A stretch of DNA of 64,000 bases, from contig NZ_AMPG01000002.1 in assembly GCF_000299415.1 (NCBI RefSeq), forward strand, positions 682,001-746,000, read 5' to 3'. Shown here one piece after another: positions 7,738-16,838 of the stretch. The first letter of the stretch is position 1; the number at the start of each line of letters is the position of its first letter. This DNA is from Candidatus Microthrix parvicella Bio17-1. Its GTDB lineage: Bacteria > Actinomycetota > Acidimicrobiia > Acidimicrobiales > Microtrichaceae. A program made the translations under genes and the position numbers. The notes beneath the pieces were generated by a model that worked only from the letters and a program-made list of their open reading frames with translations, did not search any database and was not told the origin of the DNA.

Positions 7738-10524
7738 TCAGGTGAGGCTTGCGTTCGGCCAGACAAGCCTCCGCGCCCGAATCCACACTTCCTCGACCAG
7801 TAGCAGTGCGAGCACCACGGAAAGGCATTGCACCCATTGGCCGCGCGTGAGCCCAACGGTGTCGAACACCTTCTGAGCGAATGGCACCTGCACCACGACC
7901 ACCTGGAGCGCGCTCACCGCGGCGATCGTCAGCCAGAGGGCCCCGTTGGTGAACGTATAGCGGTGGAACACCCCACGCCCGTCGGAGCGAACCACCAGGG
8001 AGTTGACCAGCTGGGCGAACACGAAGGTGGTGAACGCCATCGTCGAAGCCAACTTCGGGATGTCGCTGTGTCGATACTGGGCGAGCAACCAGACCACCCC
8101 GGCAGCCATCAATGCCGTTGTCGTCAGAATGCGTCGAAGACGGGTGCCGGTCAGAATCGGTTCGGTGCGACCCAGCGGTTTGCGTTTCATCACGTCGGGC
8201 GACGGCGGGTCGACACCCAGGCTCATGGCGGGAGGGCCGTCGGCGATGATGTTGACGAACAGGATCTGGATGGGGCTGAAGGGCGTCGGTAGGTCGAGAA
8301 TGCGAGCGACCAGGATCGTACCGACCGCCGCCAGGCTGGTGGTCAGCTGGAAGCGCACGAAGTGAACGATGTTGGAGCGGATCGCCCGACCCCGCTCCAC
8401 GGCGACGACGATGGTTGCGAAGTTGTCGTCGGCGAGCACCAGGTCGCTGGCCTCCTTGGTGACCTCGGTGCCGGTGATGCCCATGGCCACGCCGATCTCG
8501 GCACGGCGGAGGGCGGCGGCATCGTTCACCCCGTCGCCGGTCATCGCCACGATCTCGTCGTTGGCCTGGAGTGCCCGGACCACACGCACCTTGTGCTCGG
8601 GTGAGACGCGGGCACACACGGAGATATCACCGATGCGACGGGCCAACTCATCGTCGGACATGGCATCGAGGTCTGAGCCGGTGACCACCTCGCCGTCGAG
8701 GCCGAGCTGCCCGCCGATGGCTGCGGCCGTGGTGGCATGGTCCCCGGTGATCATTTTGACGTCGATGCCGGCATCGCCGCACTCGGCGATGGCCACGCCG
8801 GCCTCCTTGCGGGGAGGGTCGAGAATGCCCACCAATCCGTAGAGCACCAGCTCGTTCAGTTCGGCTTCCGGGTCGCCATCCCAGTCGGAGGCCAGTTCCT
8901 TGCCCGCCACGGCGAGCACCCGAAGGCCCTCCACACCGAAGCCAACCATCAAGTCGTTGACCTCGGCGGTTCGGCTGTCGTCCAGCGTCACCACGCCATC
9001 GTGGGTGTCCATTTGTGTGCACCCGTCGAGCACCACGTCGGTGGCACCCTTGACCATCAAGCGACGACCCGAGCCTCCGAAGGGGTCATCGGTGACCACC
9101 GCCATCATTTTGCGGGTGGAATCGAAGGGCATGTCCGCCACGCGCGGGTACTCGGAGCGCAACGTCTCGCCGTGCTCGCCGGCCTTGTTCGCCAGCACGA
9201 TGACCGCACCCTCGGTCGGGTCGCCGACCAGTTCGGGCTGTCCGCCCTCACCGGTTCGCAGCACCGCGTCGCTGGCCAGGGCGCCGGCCCGCACGAAACG
9301 ACGCAGCGCCTCATCCGGCTCGGGGCTGATCTCACCGTCCGGTCCGTATCCCAGCCCGGAGATCTCGTAGCTGGTGCCACCCGCCCAGGCCGTGATCGCC
9401 GTCATCTGGTGAAGCGTCAGCGTGCCGGTTTTATCCGAGCAAATCACCGTGGTCGAGCCCAGCGTCTCCACCGAGGCCAGTCGTTTCACGATCGCATTGC
9501 GCTCGGCCATGCGGCGGACCCCGAGCGCCAGGGTCACCGTGACCACGGCGGGGAGCCCTTCCGGGATGGCCGCAACAGCAAGTGCAACGCCGCCGAGGAT
9601 GGCATCGGCGGCCGCGTCACCACGCAAAAGGCCGACGGCGATCACCAGGCCGACCGCCACACCGGCGATCATGGCAAGGCGCGTGCCCAGACGCTCCAGT
9701 TCCTCCTGAAGGGGGGTCAGGCCCGGCTCGTCGGCTGAGATCATGCCCGCCAGTCGGCCGATCTCCGTGGACATGCCCGTATCGGTGACGACCAACTCGG
9801 CGGTGCCTCGAACCACGGTCGTGTTCATGTGACCGACGTTGGACCGTTCGGCCAGCTCGAGCTGAGCGGCCGCCCCATACCCGTCGGCGGACGGGTGGTC
9901 CGGCAGCTCGATCGCTTCGGTGTCCTTGTCCACCGGTACCGACTCACCGGTCAGCGTGCTCTCGTCTACGGCCAGCGAGGTGGCCCGGACAAAGCGGCCG
10001 TCGGCCGGGATGCGGTCGCCCGCCCGAAGCAGCACCACATCGCCCGGCACCACCTCGGAGGATGGAACCTCGTTGACCGCGCCATCCCGGCGCACCCGCG
10101 CCTGCGTGGTCAGCATGGTCGACAACGCCTCCATCGCCTGGTCGGCCCGCTGTTCCTGCACGAAACCGAGAATGGCGTTGATGATCACCACCACGCCGAT
10201 CACGATGGGATCCTTCAGGTCACCCACCGCTGCCGAGATCAACGCCGCCACGAGCAACAGCAGGATGAGCACGCTGCGAAACTGATCGACCAGGCGAAGC
10301 CACCATGGCCGTTTGGGTTCGGACAGCAACTCGTTTGGACCGCTTCGCTCGCGACTCTCGAGCACCTCGGCGGAGCTGAGGCCGGACTGCAAGTCGACAC
10401 CAAGTCGGTCGGCGGTCTGCGACGGGCTCAGGCGATACCAGGGCGTCGGCGACACCTCGGACGGCCCGCCACCCGGGCTTCCGGCGCCCCCGATCGGCCC
10501 TGTAGGACTTATGGGGGCGGTCAT
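7738..10524 (-). CDS. P2-type cation-transporting ATPase (Ca2+-ATPase-like)
   Basis: Ten-helix P-type ATPase, 928 residues, driving cation export across the cytoplasmic membrane. Features in order: N-terminal cation-ATPase domain with WYRLS and GPNEL, TGES actuator motif at 192-195, PEGLPA in M4 at 321-326, phosphorylated Asp364 in [16 protein letters not shown] hinge motif, and NIIADGPPA in M6. The PEGLP plus N-x-x-x-D combination resembles SERCA/PMR1-type Ca2+ pumps rather than heavy-metal P1B pumps; no CPC motif or metal-binding head is present. The first about 28 residues are Gly/Pro-rich and disordered. A TAGAAT box lies 8 nt upstream of the ATG. Ca2+ is the likely ion, but Mn2+ or Na+ is possible. 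Confidence 0.92.
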   Translation of the reverse strand: MTAPISPTGPIGGAGSPGGGPSEVSPTPWYRLSPSQTADRLGVDLQSGLSSAEVLESRERSGPNELLSEPKRPWWLRLVDQFRSVLILLLLVAALISAAVGDLKDPIVIGVVVIINAILGFVQEQRADQAMEALSTMLTTQARVRRDGAVNEVPSSEVVPGDVVLLRAGDRIPADGRFVRATSLAVDESTLTGESVPVDKDTEAIELPDHPSADGYGAAAQLELAERSNVGHMNTTVVRGTAELVVTDTGMSTEIGRLAGMISADEPGLTPLQEELERLGTRLAMIAGVAVGLVIAVGLLRGDAAADAILGGVALAVAAIPEGLPAVVTVTLALGVRRMAERNAIVKRLASVETLGSTTVICSDKTGTLTLHQMTAITAWAGGTSYEISGLGYGPDGEISPEPDEALRRFVRAGALASDAVLRTGEGGQPELVGDPTEGAVIVLANKAGEHGETLRSEYPRVADMPFDSTRKMMAVVTDDPFGGSGRRLMVKGATDVVLDGCTQMDTHDGVVTLDDSRTAEVNDLMVGFGVEGLRVLAVAGKELASDWDGDPEAELNELVLYGLVGILDPPRKEAGVAIAECGDAGIDVKMITGDHATTAAAIGGQLGLDGEVVTGSDLDAMSDDELARRIGDISVCARVSPEHKVRVVRALQANDEIVAMTGDGVNDAAALRRAEIGVAMGITGTEVTKEASDLVLADDNFATIVVAVERGRAIRSNIVHFVRFQLTTSLAAVGTILVARILDLPTPFSPIQILFVNIIADGPPAMSLGVDPPSPDVMKRKPLGRTEPILTGTRLRRILTTTALMAAGVVWLLAQYRHSDIPKLASTMAFTTFVFAQLVNSLVVRSDGRGVFHRYTFTNGALWLTIAAVSALQVVVVQVPFAQKVFDTVGLTRGQWVQCLSVVLALLLVEEVWIRARRLVWPNASLT

Positions 10525-10532
10525 CGATGAGG

Positions 10533-10538
10533 ATTCTA
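10533..10538 (-). promoter_or_regulatory. Leaderless-type -10 box (TAGAAT) before the P-type ATPase
   Basis: Read on the minus strand, GATAGAAT ends 8 nt before the ATG at 10524. It is the closest match to a consensus -10 box noted in the window. Confidence 0.5.
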
Positions 10539-10677
10539 TCGGCGGCCGGGTACCTCAGCGACCACCGACCGCTGAGGTAACTTGTCGGGGGCGGCGACAC
10601 TCCGACCAACGACGATGACCGACGCCTGCCAACGCACAAACACACACCCCAAGACGCTCAGGCGACACCACCAACAC

Positions 10678-11604
10678 GTGATCTGCCCCAACTGTTTCAC
10701 CGACACACTCGACGACGCCAGGTTCTGCACCGGCTGCGGGGCATCACTTGCGGACGTCCGTTCCGGAGCCGGTCCGGCGACGACGGAATCGCTGCGAACC
10801 GAAGCCGTACCCGCCGTGAACACACCGGCCGTGGGTGCCCCCCGGGCCGATGACGACCTGACCGGTACCGAGGCCGTCCCGGTGGTCACGAACGCTGATG
10901 GGCCTTCGACGCAGGTCAACCCCGGCGTGGCGGCCCCTCGCCCGGCAGGAGCATCGGCCTGGGATCAGCCCGATGGAGGCGCCGCGACCGCCGTCCATGA
11001 CCTGGCGGCGCCCGATCCACCCCGAAGCGCACCACGGCCGCTCCCGGCACCCGCCCCAAGCACGATCTGGTCCAGTCCCAACCCCAGGGCATCCTCGGCC
11101 CCGGCGGAGCGAACACCCGTCAGGTCGGGGCGCTGGGCACGGATCCTCGCCGGTCTCGTCTCGTTGTGGCTGCCGATCAGCGCCTTGATCTACGTGGTCG
11201 TCGATCAAGGCGAGTTGCTGGGCCGTTCTGCTCTGGAGTTCCTGGCGATCATCACGCCCACGAGATTGTCCTGGGTTGTGTGGTCATCGACCCACAGCCA
11301 GTTGGCGTGGACGATTCCGCTGCGCGCCATGTCGCTGCTGGCGGCGTTCGGAGCCCTGGTGATCCTTGCGGCGTGGATGGCTCGCAGCCGCCAGGCCATG
11401 CGGGTGGGCCTCCTTGCCACCGGCTTGGTGGTGACCATGTTCGGCGTGGTGCAACTGCTGTGGGTGGCCGTCGGCCTGGACCTGCTCGGTGGGCTCACCA
11501 CCGGCCAGGAGTTGCGCCAGGTCTACGTACCGGCGGGGGTCAGCATGGCGGTTGGGGTCCTCCTGGTGGCACTCGCGCCCGCCGCCGGGCGAACTCGGAC
11601 CTGA
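10678..11604 (+). CDS. Zinc-ribbon membrane protein of unknown function
   Basis: With the GTG at 10678 the product is 308 residues and begins at once with a zinc ribbon, CPNC near residue 3 and CTGCG near residue 18, a common opening for small actinobacterial membrane proteins. A long Ala/Pro-rich low-complexity linker (about 25-160) follows. The C-terminal half has four likely transmembrane helices, for example ILAGLVSLWLPISALIYVVV, ALVILAAWMA, VGLLATGLVVTMFGVVQLLW and a final one near AVGVLLVALAP. An ATG at 10615 is in frame, but its extra residues are Arg/His/Thr-rich and look non-coding. Function is unknown. It is divergent from the P-type ATPase. Confidence 0.7.
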   Translation: MICPNCFTDTLDDARFCTGCGASLADVRSGAGPATTESLRTEAVPAVNTPAVGAPRADDDLTGTEAVPVVTNADGPSTQVNPGVAAPRPAGASAWDQPDGGAATAVHDLAAPDPPRSAPRPLPAPAPSTIWSSPNPRASSAPAERTPVRSGRWARILAGLVSLWLPISALIYVVVDQGELLGRSALEFLAIITPTRLSWVVWSSTHSQLAWTIPLRAMSLLAAFGALVILAAWMARSRQAMRVGLLATGLVVTMFGVVQLLWVAVGLDLLGGLTTGQELRQVYVPAGVSMAVGVLLVALAPAAGRTRT

Positions 11605-11734
11605 ACAGCCGCAGAGCCGGATTGCCTTGCTGGGGAGCAGCGAGCGCGTCGGCCGTGTGAAAAATGGCTGTCACGTACTCCTTGAATACGGTAGTTTCAT
11701 CGCTGGCCGCCCCCATCGCACCAAGGAGGCCCCC

Positions 11735-12385
11735 GTGCCCGTCCCCCTGGTCAACGGCCCGCATGATCATCGCGGCAAGGCCAAAAACTACCCCTCGCCA
11801 CCCCCTGGAACGGTGCTTGTCGCCGAGCACAACCACGGCGGATACGACGCGATCCTCCCAGCCGAGCGGGTTGGCGCCTGGCATGCTCGCGGCCTGCGCC
11901 GCTTTTACCTGGTCCATCGTCGGAGCGGCCTGAACGAGGACGAGCACCTGACCTTGGGCAACGACATCCTGGTGCAGTTTCGGATTCGCTACTCGTTCTA
12001 CATCGAGCTGATGGAGCCCGGAACCGAACACGGCAGGTTGGCCAAGCGCAAAGAGCCGGCCGACGGCAGAGATGCGGCGCTGCGCAAACACGCGGTTTCG
12101 GCCGTGCGCTACTACAGCGAGTACGCCGACCCGATGCCACTCTTCCGGAGCCGGTTGCGGCAACGGTTTACGTGGCTCGCCCGCAGGTTCAACACCAACT
12201 CCACCGGCCAGTTCTACGACGCCATCCAGGCCATTGCGGTTGGTCAGGATCCCGAACCCGCACTGGCCGCCCCGGGCGACGCCAACAGCCTGATCATTCC
12301 AGCGATGAGCCAGCACGGCATGCGGGTCAGACTGGAGCAGTACGTCGTCTCCCCCAGGCCCAGGCGCTTCGACGACGGCGGATGA
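11735..12385 (+). CDS. Conserved-looking protein of unknown function
   Basis: A 216-residue soluble protein that I do not recognise. The GTG at 11735 is chosen because AAGGAGG, the best Shine-Dalgarno of the region, lies 5 nt upstream. The open frame continues further 5', but there it overlaps the previous gene and has biased composition. The N terminus is Pro/His-rich (HDHRGKAKNYPSPPPG). The middle has aromatic strands (RRFYLVHRRSGL, FRIRYSFYIELM) and the C-terminal half is basic and helical. No signal peptide or membrane helix is visible. It lies 40 nt before uridine kinase on the same strand. Confidence 0.65.
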   Translation: MPVPLVNGPHDHRGKAKNYPSPPPGTVLVAEHNHGGYDAILPAERVGAWHARGLRRFYLVHRRSGLNEDEHLTLGNDILVQFRIRYSFYIELMEPGTEHGRLAKRKEPADGRDAALRKHAVSAVRYYSEYADPMPLFRSRLRQRFTWLARRFNTNSTGQFYDAIQAIAVGQDPEPALAAPGDANSLIIPAMSQHGMRVRLEQYVVSPRPRRFDDGG

Positions 12386-12412
12386 GGCATCTGGCCCGTT
12401 GCGGAGTGTCGC

Positions 12413-12418
12413 TAGCCT
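12413..12418 (+). promoter_or_regulatory. Leaderless-type -10 box (TAGCCT) before udk
   Basis: TAGCCT ends 7 nt before the GTG at 12426. This supports that GTG over the earlier in-frame codon at 12399. Confidence 0.45.
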
Positions 12419-12425
12419 GCGGTCC

Positions 12426-13073
12426 GTGACACCAGCGGCGCCATACGTGATCGGCATCGCCGGCGGTTCGGGATCGGGAAAGACCACGGTCACCCGCTCG
12501 ATTCTCGCCGCCGAGGGGATCACCGACGTCACGATGATCACCGTGGACAGCTACTACTTCGATCAGGCCGGGCGGCCGATGTCGGAGCGGGCCAAGGTGA
12601 ACTACGACGTACCGGACGCCTTCGAGTGGCCGCTGGTGTTTGCGCACCTCACCAGCCTGCGATCCGGCCGTGCGGTGGACGTGCCGGTGTATGACTTCAC
12701 CACCCACACCAGGTCGAAGGAGACCGAACGGGCCGAGCCGGGCGCAGTGGTGGTGATCGACGGCATCCTGGTGTTACACGATCCGGCCCTTCGGGAACTG
12801 ATCGACCTGGCGGTCTACCTCGACGTGGACGACGACCTGCGGTTCATCCGCCGGCTGGAGCGCGATGTGGCCGAGCGCGGCCGCACCATCGAGATGGTGG
12901 TGGAGCAGTACCTCACCACGGTTCGCCCCAGCCACGTGAGCTTTGTCGAACCCACGCGCCGCTTCGCCGACGTGGTGATCCCCCACGGCGGCCACAACAC
13001 CCCGGCGACCGCCATGCTGCTGGCCCTCATTCGCGAACGGGTTGCCATGTCGACCACGGGGGCGTCCGGCTGA
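12426..13073 (+). CDS. udk: Uridine kinase
   Basis: P-loop kinase of the nucleoside kinase family that phosphorylates uridine and cytidine in pyrimidine salvage. The 215-residue product has GIAGGSGSGKTTV (residues 9-21) as Walker A, TVDSYYFDQ as the substrate-binding segment, NYDVPDAFEWPL, VVVIDGILVLHD as Walker B, and the lid RRLERDVAERGR. The length matches bacterial Udk. The GTG at 12426 places the P-loop at the normal distance from the N terminus and has a TAGCCT box 7 nt upstream. It is convergent with the beta-propeller lipoprotein gene. Confidence 0.92.
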   Translation: MTPAAPYVIGIAGGSGSGKTTVTRSILAAEGITDVTMITVDSYYFDQAGRPMSERAKVNYDVPDAFEWPLVFAHLTSLRSGRAVDVPVYDFTTHTRSKETERAEPGAVVVIDGILVLHDPALRELIDLAVYLDVDDDLRFIRRLERDVAERGRTIEMVVEQYLTTVRPSHVSFVEPTRRFADVVIPHGGHNTPATAMLLALIRERVAMSTTGASG

Positions 13074-13088
13074 ACTCACCCTGGCCGA

Positions 13089-14099
13089 TCAACCGTCCGT
13101 ATCGACGACGACGACCTCTCGCTCCGTGCTGTAGGCGAGGCGGCCATCACCCAACGAAACCACCCCGTAGCGACAATCGTCGGCCACGCGGGGCCCGGTG
13201 CCGCCCTGAGGGTCGTCTGGATCGACCAGCATGAGGTCACCGGTTTGGTAGTAGCAGATGGCCAGGGCCCCGTCATCGGTCACCGCCAAACCCGAAGGCA
13301 CGCGGGTGTCGACCCACGAAGCCACCACCTCGGCGCGGGCGGCGGTGACCCGGAGCAGGCGCTCGGGCTGCTCGCCCGGTGAGTTGTCGGCGACCCAGAT
13401 GGTGTTGGTTTCGTCGCTTCCAAGCGCAAACGGGTTGTTGAAGCCCGAAGCCCACGGACCGGCACCACCTTCCTCGTCGATGCGAAGCAGCTTGCCGTTG
13501 GCCGTGTCCGGCCGAGGGGTTTTGGCCGGATCGAGGAGGTCACCGATGCCGATGATCAGGGTGTTCTGATCGTGAGTATCGCCTCCAAGCACCGCCAGAC
13601 GGCCGCCGTTGGCCCGCTCTGCGGTCTTCGGACCATCCCAACGACGAGTGAAGTTGCGCGCCGAGGCGTCCGTCTGGTCGATCACGATGTGTCCGTCGGA
13701 GGACGTGTAGGAGACCAGGATGCCTCCCTCGGAGGTGAGCGCCAGGCCGAGCAGTCCTCCCTGGGTCATTCCCGTATCCAGGTCCTTCACCGTTGCCAGG
13801 TTCGAGGTCGTGGCGGAGTCCGGGTCGGCGCTGAAGATCCTGCCGGTGAGCCGCTCACCGACCAGCAAGGTGCCGTCCGGCCGAACTGCCAGCGCGGTGG
13901 CCGACGGTGCCGAAAAGCGGGCCACCTCGGTGACCGGAGCATCGACGACCTCGGGGGTCGTCTCGTTGGCCGGGCCGGCCTTGACGCTGTCGGACGCACA
14001 GCCGCCGACCACCAGTAGCGCCCCGAGTAGCCACCATCGGCCCGGACGTCGGACGGAACGACGGATGTCAGGTGACCGCTGCCGTGCTCGATCCCGCAA
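13089..14099 (-). CDS. Beta-propeller lipoprotein (glucose/sorbosone dehydrogenase-like)
   Basis: Exported lipoprotein with a six-bladed propeller resembling PQQ-dependent sugar dehydrogenases. The TTG at 14099 is proposed as the start because GGAGGAG lies about 7 nt upstream and the next residues form a compact signal peptide: basic RRSVRRPGR, hydrophobic WWLLGALLVVGG, then a lipobox Cys in GGCASD. The 336-residue product contains blade-like repeats such as ALAVRPDGTLLVGERLTGRI, GLLGLALTSEGGILVSY, GFNNPFALGSDETNTIWVAD and SGLAVTDDGALAICYY. The GFRNPF-like and DNSPGE segments are characteristic of the family. PQQ binding is not assured; a scaffolding role is possible. Confidence 0.75.
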   Translation of the reverse strand: MRDRARQRSPDIRRSVRRPGRWWLLGALLVVGGCASDSVKAGPANETTPEVVDAPVTEVARFSAPSATALAVRPDGTLLVGERLTGRIFSADPDSATTSNLATVKDLDTGMTQGGLLGLALTSEGGILVSYTSSDGHIVIDQTDASARNFTRRWDGPKTAERANGGRLAVLGGDTHDQNTLIIGIGDLLDPAKTPRPDTANGKLLRIDEEGGAGPWASGFNNPFALGSDETNTIWVADNSPGEQPERLLRVTAARAEVVASWVDTRVPSGLAVTDDGALAICYYQTGDLMLVDPDDPQGGTGPRVADDCRYGVVSLGDGRLAYSTEREVVVVDTDG

Positions 14100-14210
14100 C
14101 GTCGGCTCCTCCTCACTTGGCCGCGCACCCGGCCGGGCGCCGGCTGGCCGCTCATGCAACCTACCGGGCCGCCTCGGCCTCCGGGGTCGAGCGTCGGGAG
14201 AGGGCGCGGA

Positions 14211-14216
14211 TACGGT
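14211..14216 (+). promoter_or_regulatory. Leaderless-type -10 box (TACGGT)
   Basis: TACGGT ends 6 nt before the GTG at 14223 and supports that start. Confidence 0.45.
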
Positions 14217-14222
14217 GGCTCG

Positions 14223-15149
14223 GTGAGTGATGCCACCCGACCTCCATCGATTCGCGGGACCGCCGCGATGCCCACGGCGGGATACGTTGCCGCGGCGACT
14301 GCGTCGCGCCTGATGGCGCGCCTTCCCGGCCTGATTCCGGGCGGTGCCTCGCGCTGGGAGCGCACCAACCACCGCGGCGAGACGGTCACGTTGTTGGAGG
14401 GCCCTGCCGCCGTCGGCGGGCTCGTCGCCGGGCTCGCATCAGGTCGGCTCATCAGCGGCCCCCAGGGCGATTCGGTGTTGCCCGCCCTGATCGCTACCAC
14501 CGGCTCCGGCATGGCGGGCGGCCTCGACGACCTGCTGGGAGCGACCAACACCAAGGGTCTGCGCGGCCACCTCAAGGCCCTGTTGCGCGGCGACGTCACC
14601 ACGGGGTCCCTCAAGATCGCCGCCATCGGCGCCTCGGGTCTCGCAGCAGCCGTCGCCGTTGCGAACGACCGCGTCGCCACCAAAACCGGTTGGCTACAGA
14701 TGTCGTTGGATGGTGCCTTCATCGCAGGGTCGGCCAACCTGATGAACCTGTTCGACCTTCGTCCTGGCCGAGCGCTCAAGGTGGCGATGTTGGCCGCCGG
14801 CGTATCCTCGCTCACCACCCGTCAGGTGGCCCTTGAGGCGGCTGCGGTGTCGGGCACCGCCGCATCACTGCTGCCCGACGATCTGGCGGAGCGCGCCATG
14901 CTGGGCGACACCGGGGCCAATGCGCTGGGCGCAGTGCTGGCCGTGGGCGCCGTGCGTCGCTGGTCGCCTCGTGGGCGCCGCGTCGCACTCGGCGCCGTGA
15001 CCGCCGCAACGCTGGCCAGCGAGCGGGTGAGCTTCACCAAGGTGATCGCCGACACGCCCGGGCTGCGCCACCTCGACCAATGGGGTCGTCGCCCGACACC
15101 GACCACTGCCACACCCGCCACTACGCCATCCGGCGCTGGAGACCTGTGA
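14223..15149 (+). CDS. MraY/WecA-like polyprenyl-phosphate glycosyl-1-phosphate transferase homologue
   Basis: A 308-residue multi-pass membrane protein with the skeleton of the MraY/WecA family, which move a sugar 1-phosphate to a polyprenyl phosphate. Visible motifs are SGMAGGLDDLLG with Asp102-Asp103, ANLMNLFDLRPGRALK (171-186) in place of the usual NxxNxxDGxDGL, and GDTGANALG (229-237) matching the GDxGS loop. The family's second catalytic aspartate cluster is thus altered to NLFDLRPG. It may be an active enzyme of a divergent subfamily or a non-catalytic relative. Its stop overlaps the next start as TGATG, so the two proteins are made together. The last about 25 residues are Thr/Pro-rich. 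Confidence 0.72.
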   Translation: MSDATRPPSIRGTAAMPTAGYVAAATASRLMARLPGLIPGGASRWERTNHRGETVTLLEGPAAVGGLVAGLASGRLISGPQGDSVLPALIATTGSGMAGGLDDLLGATNTKGLRGHLKALLRGDVTTGSLKIAAIGASGLAAAVAVANDRVATKTGWLQMSLDGAFIAGSANLMNLFDLRPGRALKVAMLAAGVSSLTTRQVALEAAAVSGTAASLLPDDLAERAMLGDTGANALGAVLAVGAVRRWSPRGRRVALGAVTAATLASERVSFTKVIADTPGLRHLDQWGRRPTPTTATPATTPSGAGDL

Positions 15150-16813
15150 TGCACGAGACGACGCCCGCCACCACCCCCGTGCCCCCGCAGGCACCTGCCG
15201 GGTTGGCGTCCCGGGCGCTTCGTCCGGCGGTTGAGCTCCTGACTCAACGGCCTGCAACCGTTGGGGAACTGGTCAGCGCCGGCGGAGTGTCCCGCCGCGG
15301 CATCGAGGCGCTGTTGAACGGCTGGCGGGCAGGCGACACACCCGGCCTCGACGTGGACGCCGAAACCTGGTCGCTGAACGACCCACTGCGATCTGAGGTC
15401 ATCGGCACCTGGGGTCTGGAACAACCCCAACCAGCGGGTCGATTCCTTGAACCCGAGGTTCGGACCCGACTTGAGGGCTGGGCGCGGTCGTTGCCACGAC
15501 CCCGCCGCGAGTTGGACCACCGTCCGGCCACCCACGACGGGGTGGCAGCGAGGCTGGACCTGATCGATCGGCAACTCGATCTGCGAGGCGCCAACGTGTT
15601 GGTCCTGGGCGCCCGCGACCTGGATGCGTTGGCGCTGGCAGCCGACGGCAGGGTTGGCGCCGTGGCGGCCCTCGACGTCGACGACGCCGTGCTGGCCGCT
15701 GTCGGCGCCGCCAGACTTTCGACAGCGTCACCAACCCGTCGCTGGTGCGACGTGCGGGTGGGCCTTCCCGCCTCCCTCACCGGGTGGGCCGACCTGGTCG
15801 TGACCGATCCGCCCTACACGCCGGCCGGAATGGCGGCGTTCCTGGCGGTCGCCTCCGCCGCGCTGGCGGGTCCGCAATCCAAAATCGCGGTGAGCTACGG
15901 GTTCGGCGAGACAAGGGCCACCTTGGGCTGGCAGGTGCAGCGTGAGATGTTGCGGGCCGACCTGGCCCTGTGCGCCATGTGGCCCGGTGCGGTGACCTAC
16001 GACGGCGCCGAGGCCATCGGCGGCCGTGCCGATCTCTACCTGCTGGCACCCACCGGGCGCGACGGCAACCACACCGAGGCCGCCCACAACCTCTACACCC
16101 AGGGGCCCGCCGCAGCCCGTTCGGCAACCGAACCCGATGCACAACCGGCGGACATCGCCAACAAGGTGGCCAATGACCTGGCACGCGCGGATTCGGCCAC
16201 CACGGGTGCAGCCGGCTCCGCTCAGGCGATCGGTGTGCGCCGCCTGCTCGGCGGCGAGCAGGCCCCGAAGCTGCAGGTGGGTGCGGTGCCGGTGGTCGAC
16301 CTTCGAGGCGATCCCGGCGGTTGGCTGCCCCGGGTGCTGCTCGCCCTGCAATCCGAGGCTGCGGTGCTGGTGTGCGACGTGGACTCGCACGACCGCAGCC
16401 CCGATCCAGCCCCCCGCAGCGACGTTGACGGACGGGGCTGGGTGGAGGCGCACCTGCGGGCTCACTGGCGGCTCACCCCCGCCGACCGCGCCACCGACGG
16501 CGCCGACCTGCTCGTCGCACGCCGCATTGACGGTGCCCCAACGCCACCAGCCGCTCTGGCAGACGACGCGTCCGCCGACCGGCCGCAGCTGCCGCCGCTG
16601 GTGGGACGAGGTCACGCCAACCCTCGAAACGTCATCGCCGAATGGTTGACCCGAACACCCGACCCCGAGGCACGCCTCACCCGCCGTCAGGCACGGGTGG
16701 CGTCAAGCGATCACCTGGCGTCGCTGGGTATCGAGGTACGCCCTGGCGACTCGCTCATCGATCTGCCACTAGACGCCATCGCGGCGCTGCTCGCCGACCC
16801 GGTCCCGGGTTAG
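15149..16813 (+). CDS. BpsA-like protein (branched polyamine synthase / DUF43 family)
   Basis: A 554-residue protein. Residues 20-105 look like a winged helix (ELVSAGGVSRRGIEALLNGW). Residues 120-310 resemble the Rossmann domain of BpsA, the N4-bis(aminopropyl)spermidine synthase of thermophiles: DHRPATHDGVAARLDLID, NVLVLGARDLDALALAA, LDVDDAVLAAV and the TDPPYTPAG motif near 219-227. The C-terminal about 240 residues extend beyond BpsA (about 350) and are unfamiliar. In BpsA the DPPY-type loop binds the decarboxylated SAM/amine pair; here the substrate is unknown. Translational coupling to the MraY-like gene is unexpected for a polyamine enzyme and suggests a role at the envelope. Confidence 0.6.
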   Translation: MHETTPATTPVPPQAPAGLASRALRPAVELLTQRPATVGELVSAGGVSRRGIEALLNGWRAGDTPGLDVDAETWSLNDPLRSEVIGTWGLEQPQPAGRFLEPEVRTRLEGWARSLPRPRRELDHRPATHDGVAARLDLIDRQLDLRGANVLVLGARDLDALALAADGRVGAVAALDVDDAVLAAVGAARLSTASPTRRWCDVRVGLPASLTGWADLVVTDPPYTPAGMAAFLAVASAALAGPQSKIAVSYGFGETRATLGWQVQREMLRADLALCAMWPGAVTYDGAEAIGGRADLYLLAPTGRDGNHTEAAHNLYTQGPAAARSATEPDAQPADIANKVANDLARADSATTGAAGSAQAIGVRRLLGGEQAPKLQVGAVPVVDLRGDPGGWLPRVLLALQSEAAVLVCDVDSHDRSPDPAPRSDVDGRGWVEAHLRAHWRLTPADRATDGADLLVARRIDGAPTPPAALADDASADRPQLPPLVGRGHANPRNVIAEWLTRTPDPEARLTRRQARVASSDHLASLGIEVRPGDSLIDLPLDAIAALLADPVPG

Positions 16814-16838
16814 GCGGCCCGCTCCCGATCTCCCGGTG

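Noticed and set aside
11540-12541. Minus-strand open frame of 333 codons
   Set aside because: It covers the 11735-12385 gene and the udk start on the opposite strand, lacks a recognisable domain, and the plus-strand gene has a far better ribosome binding site.
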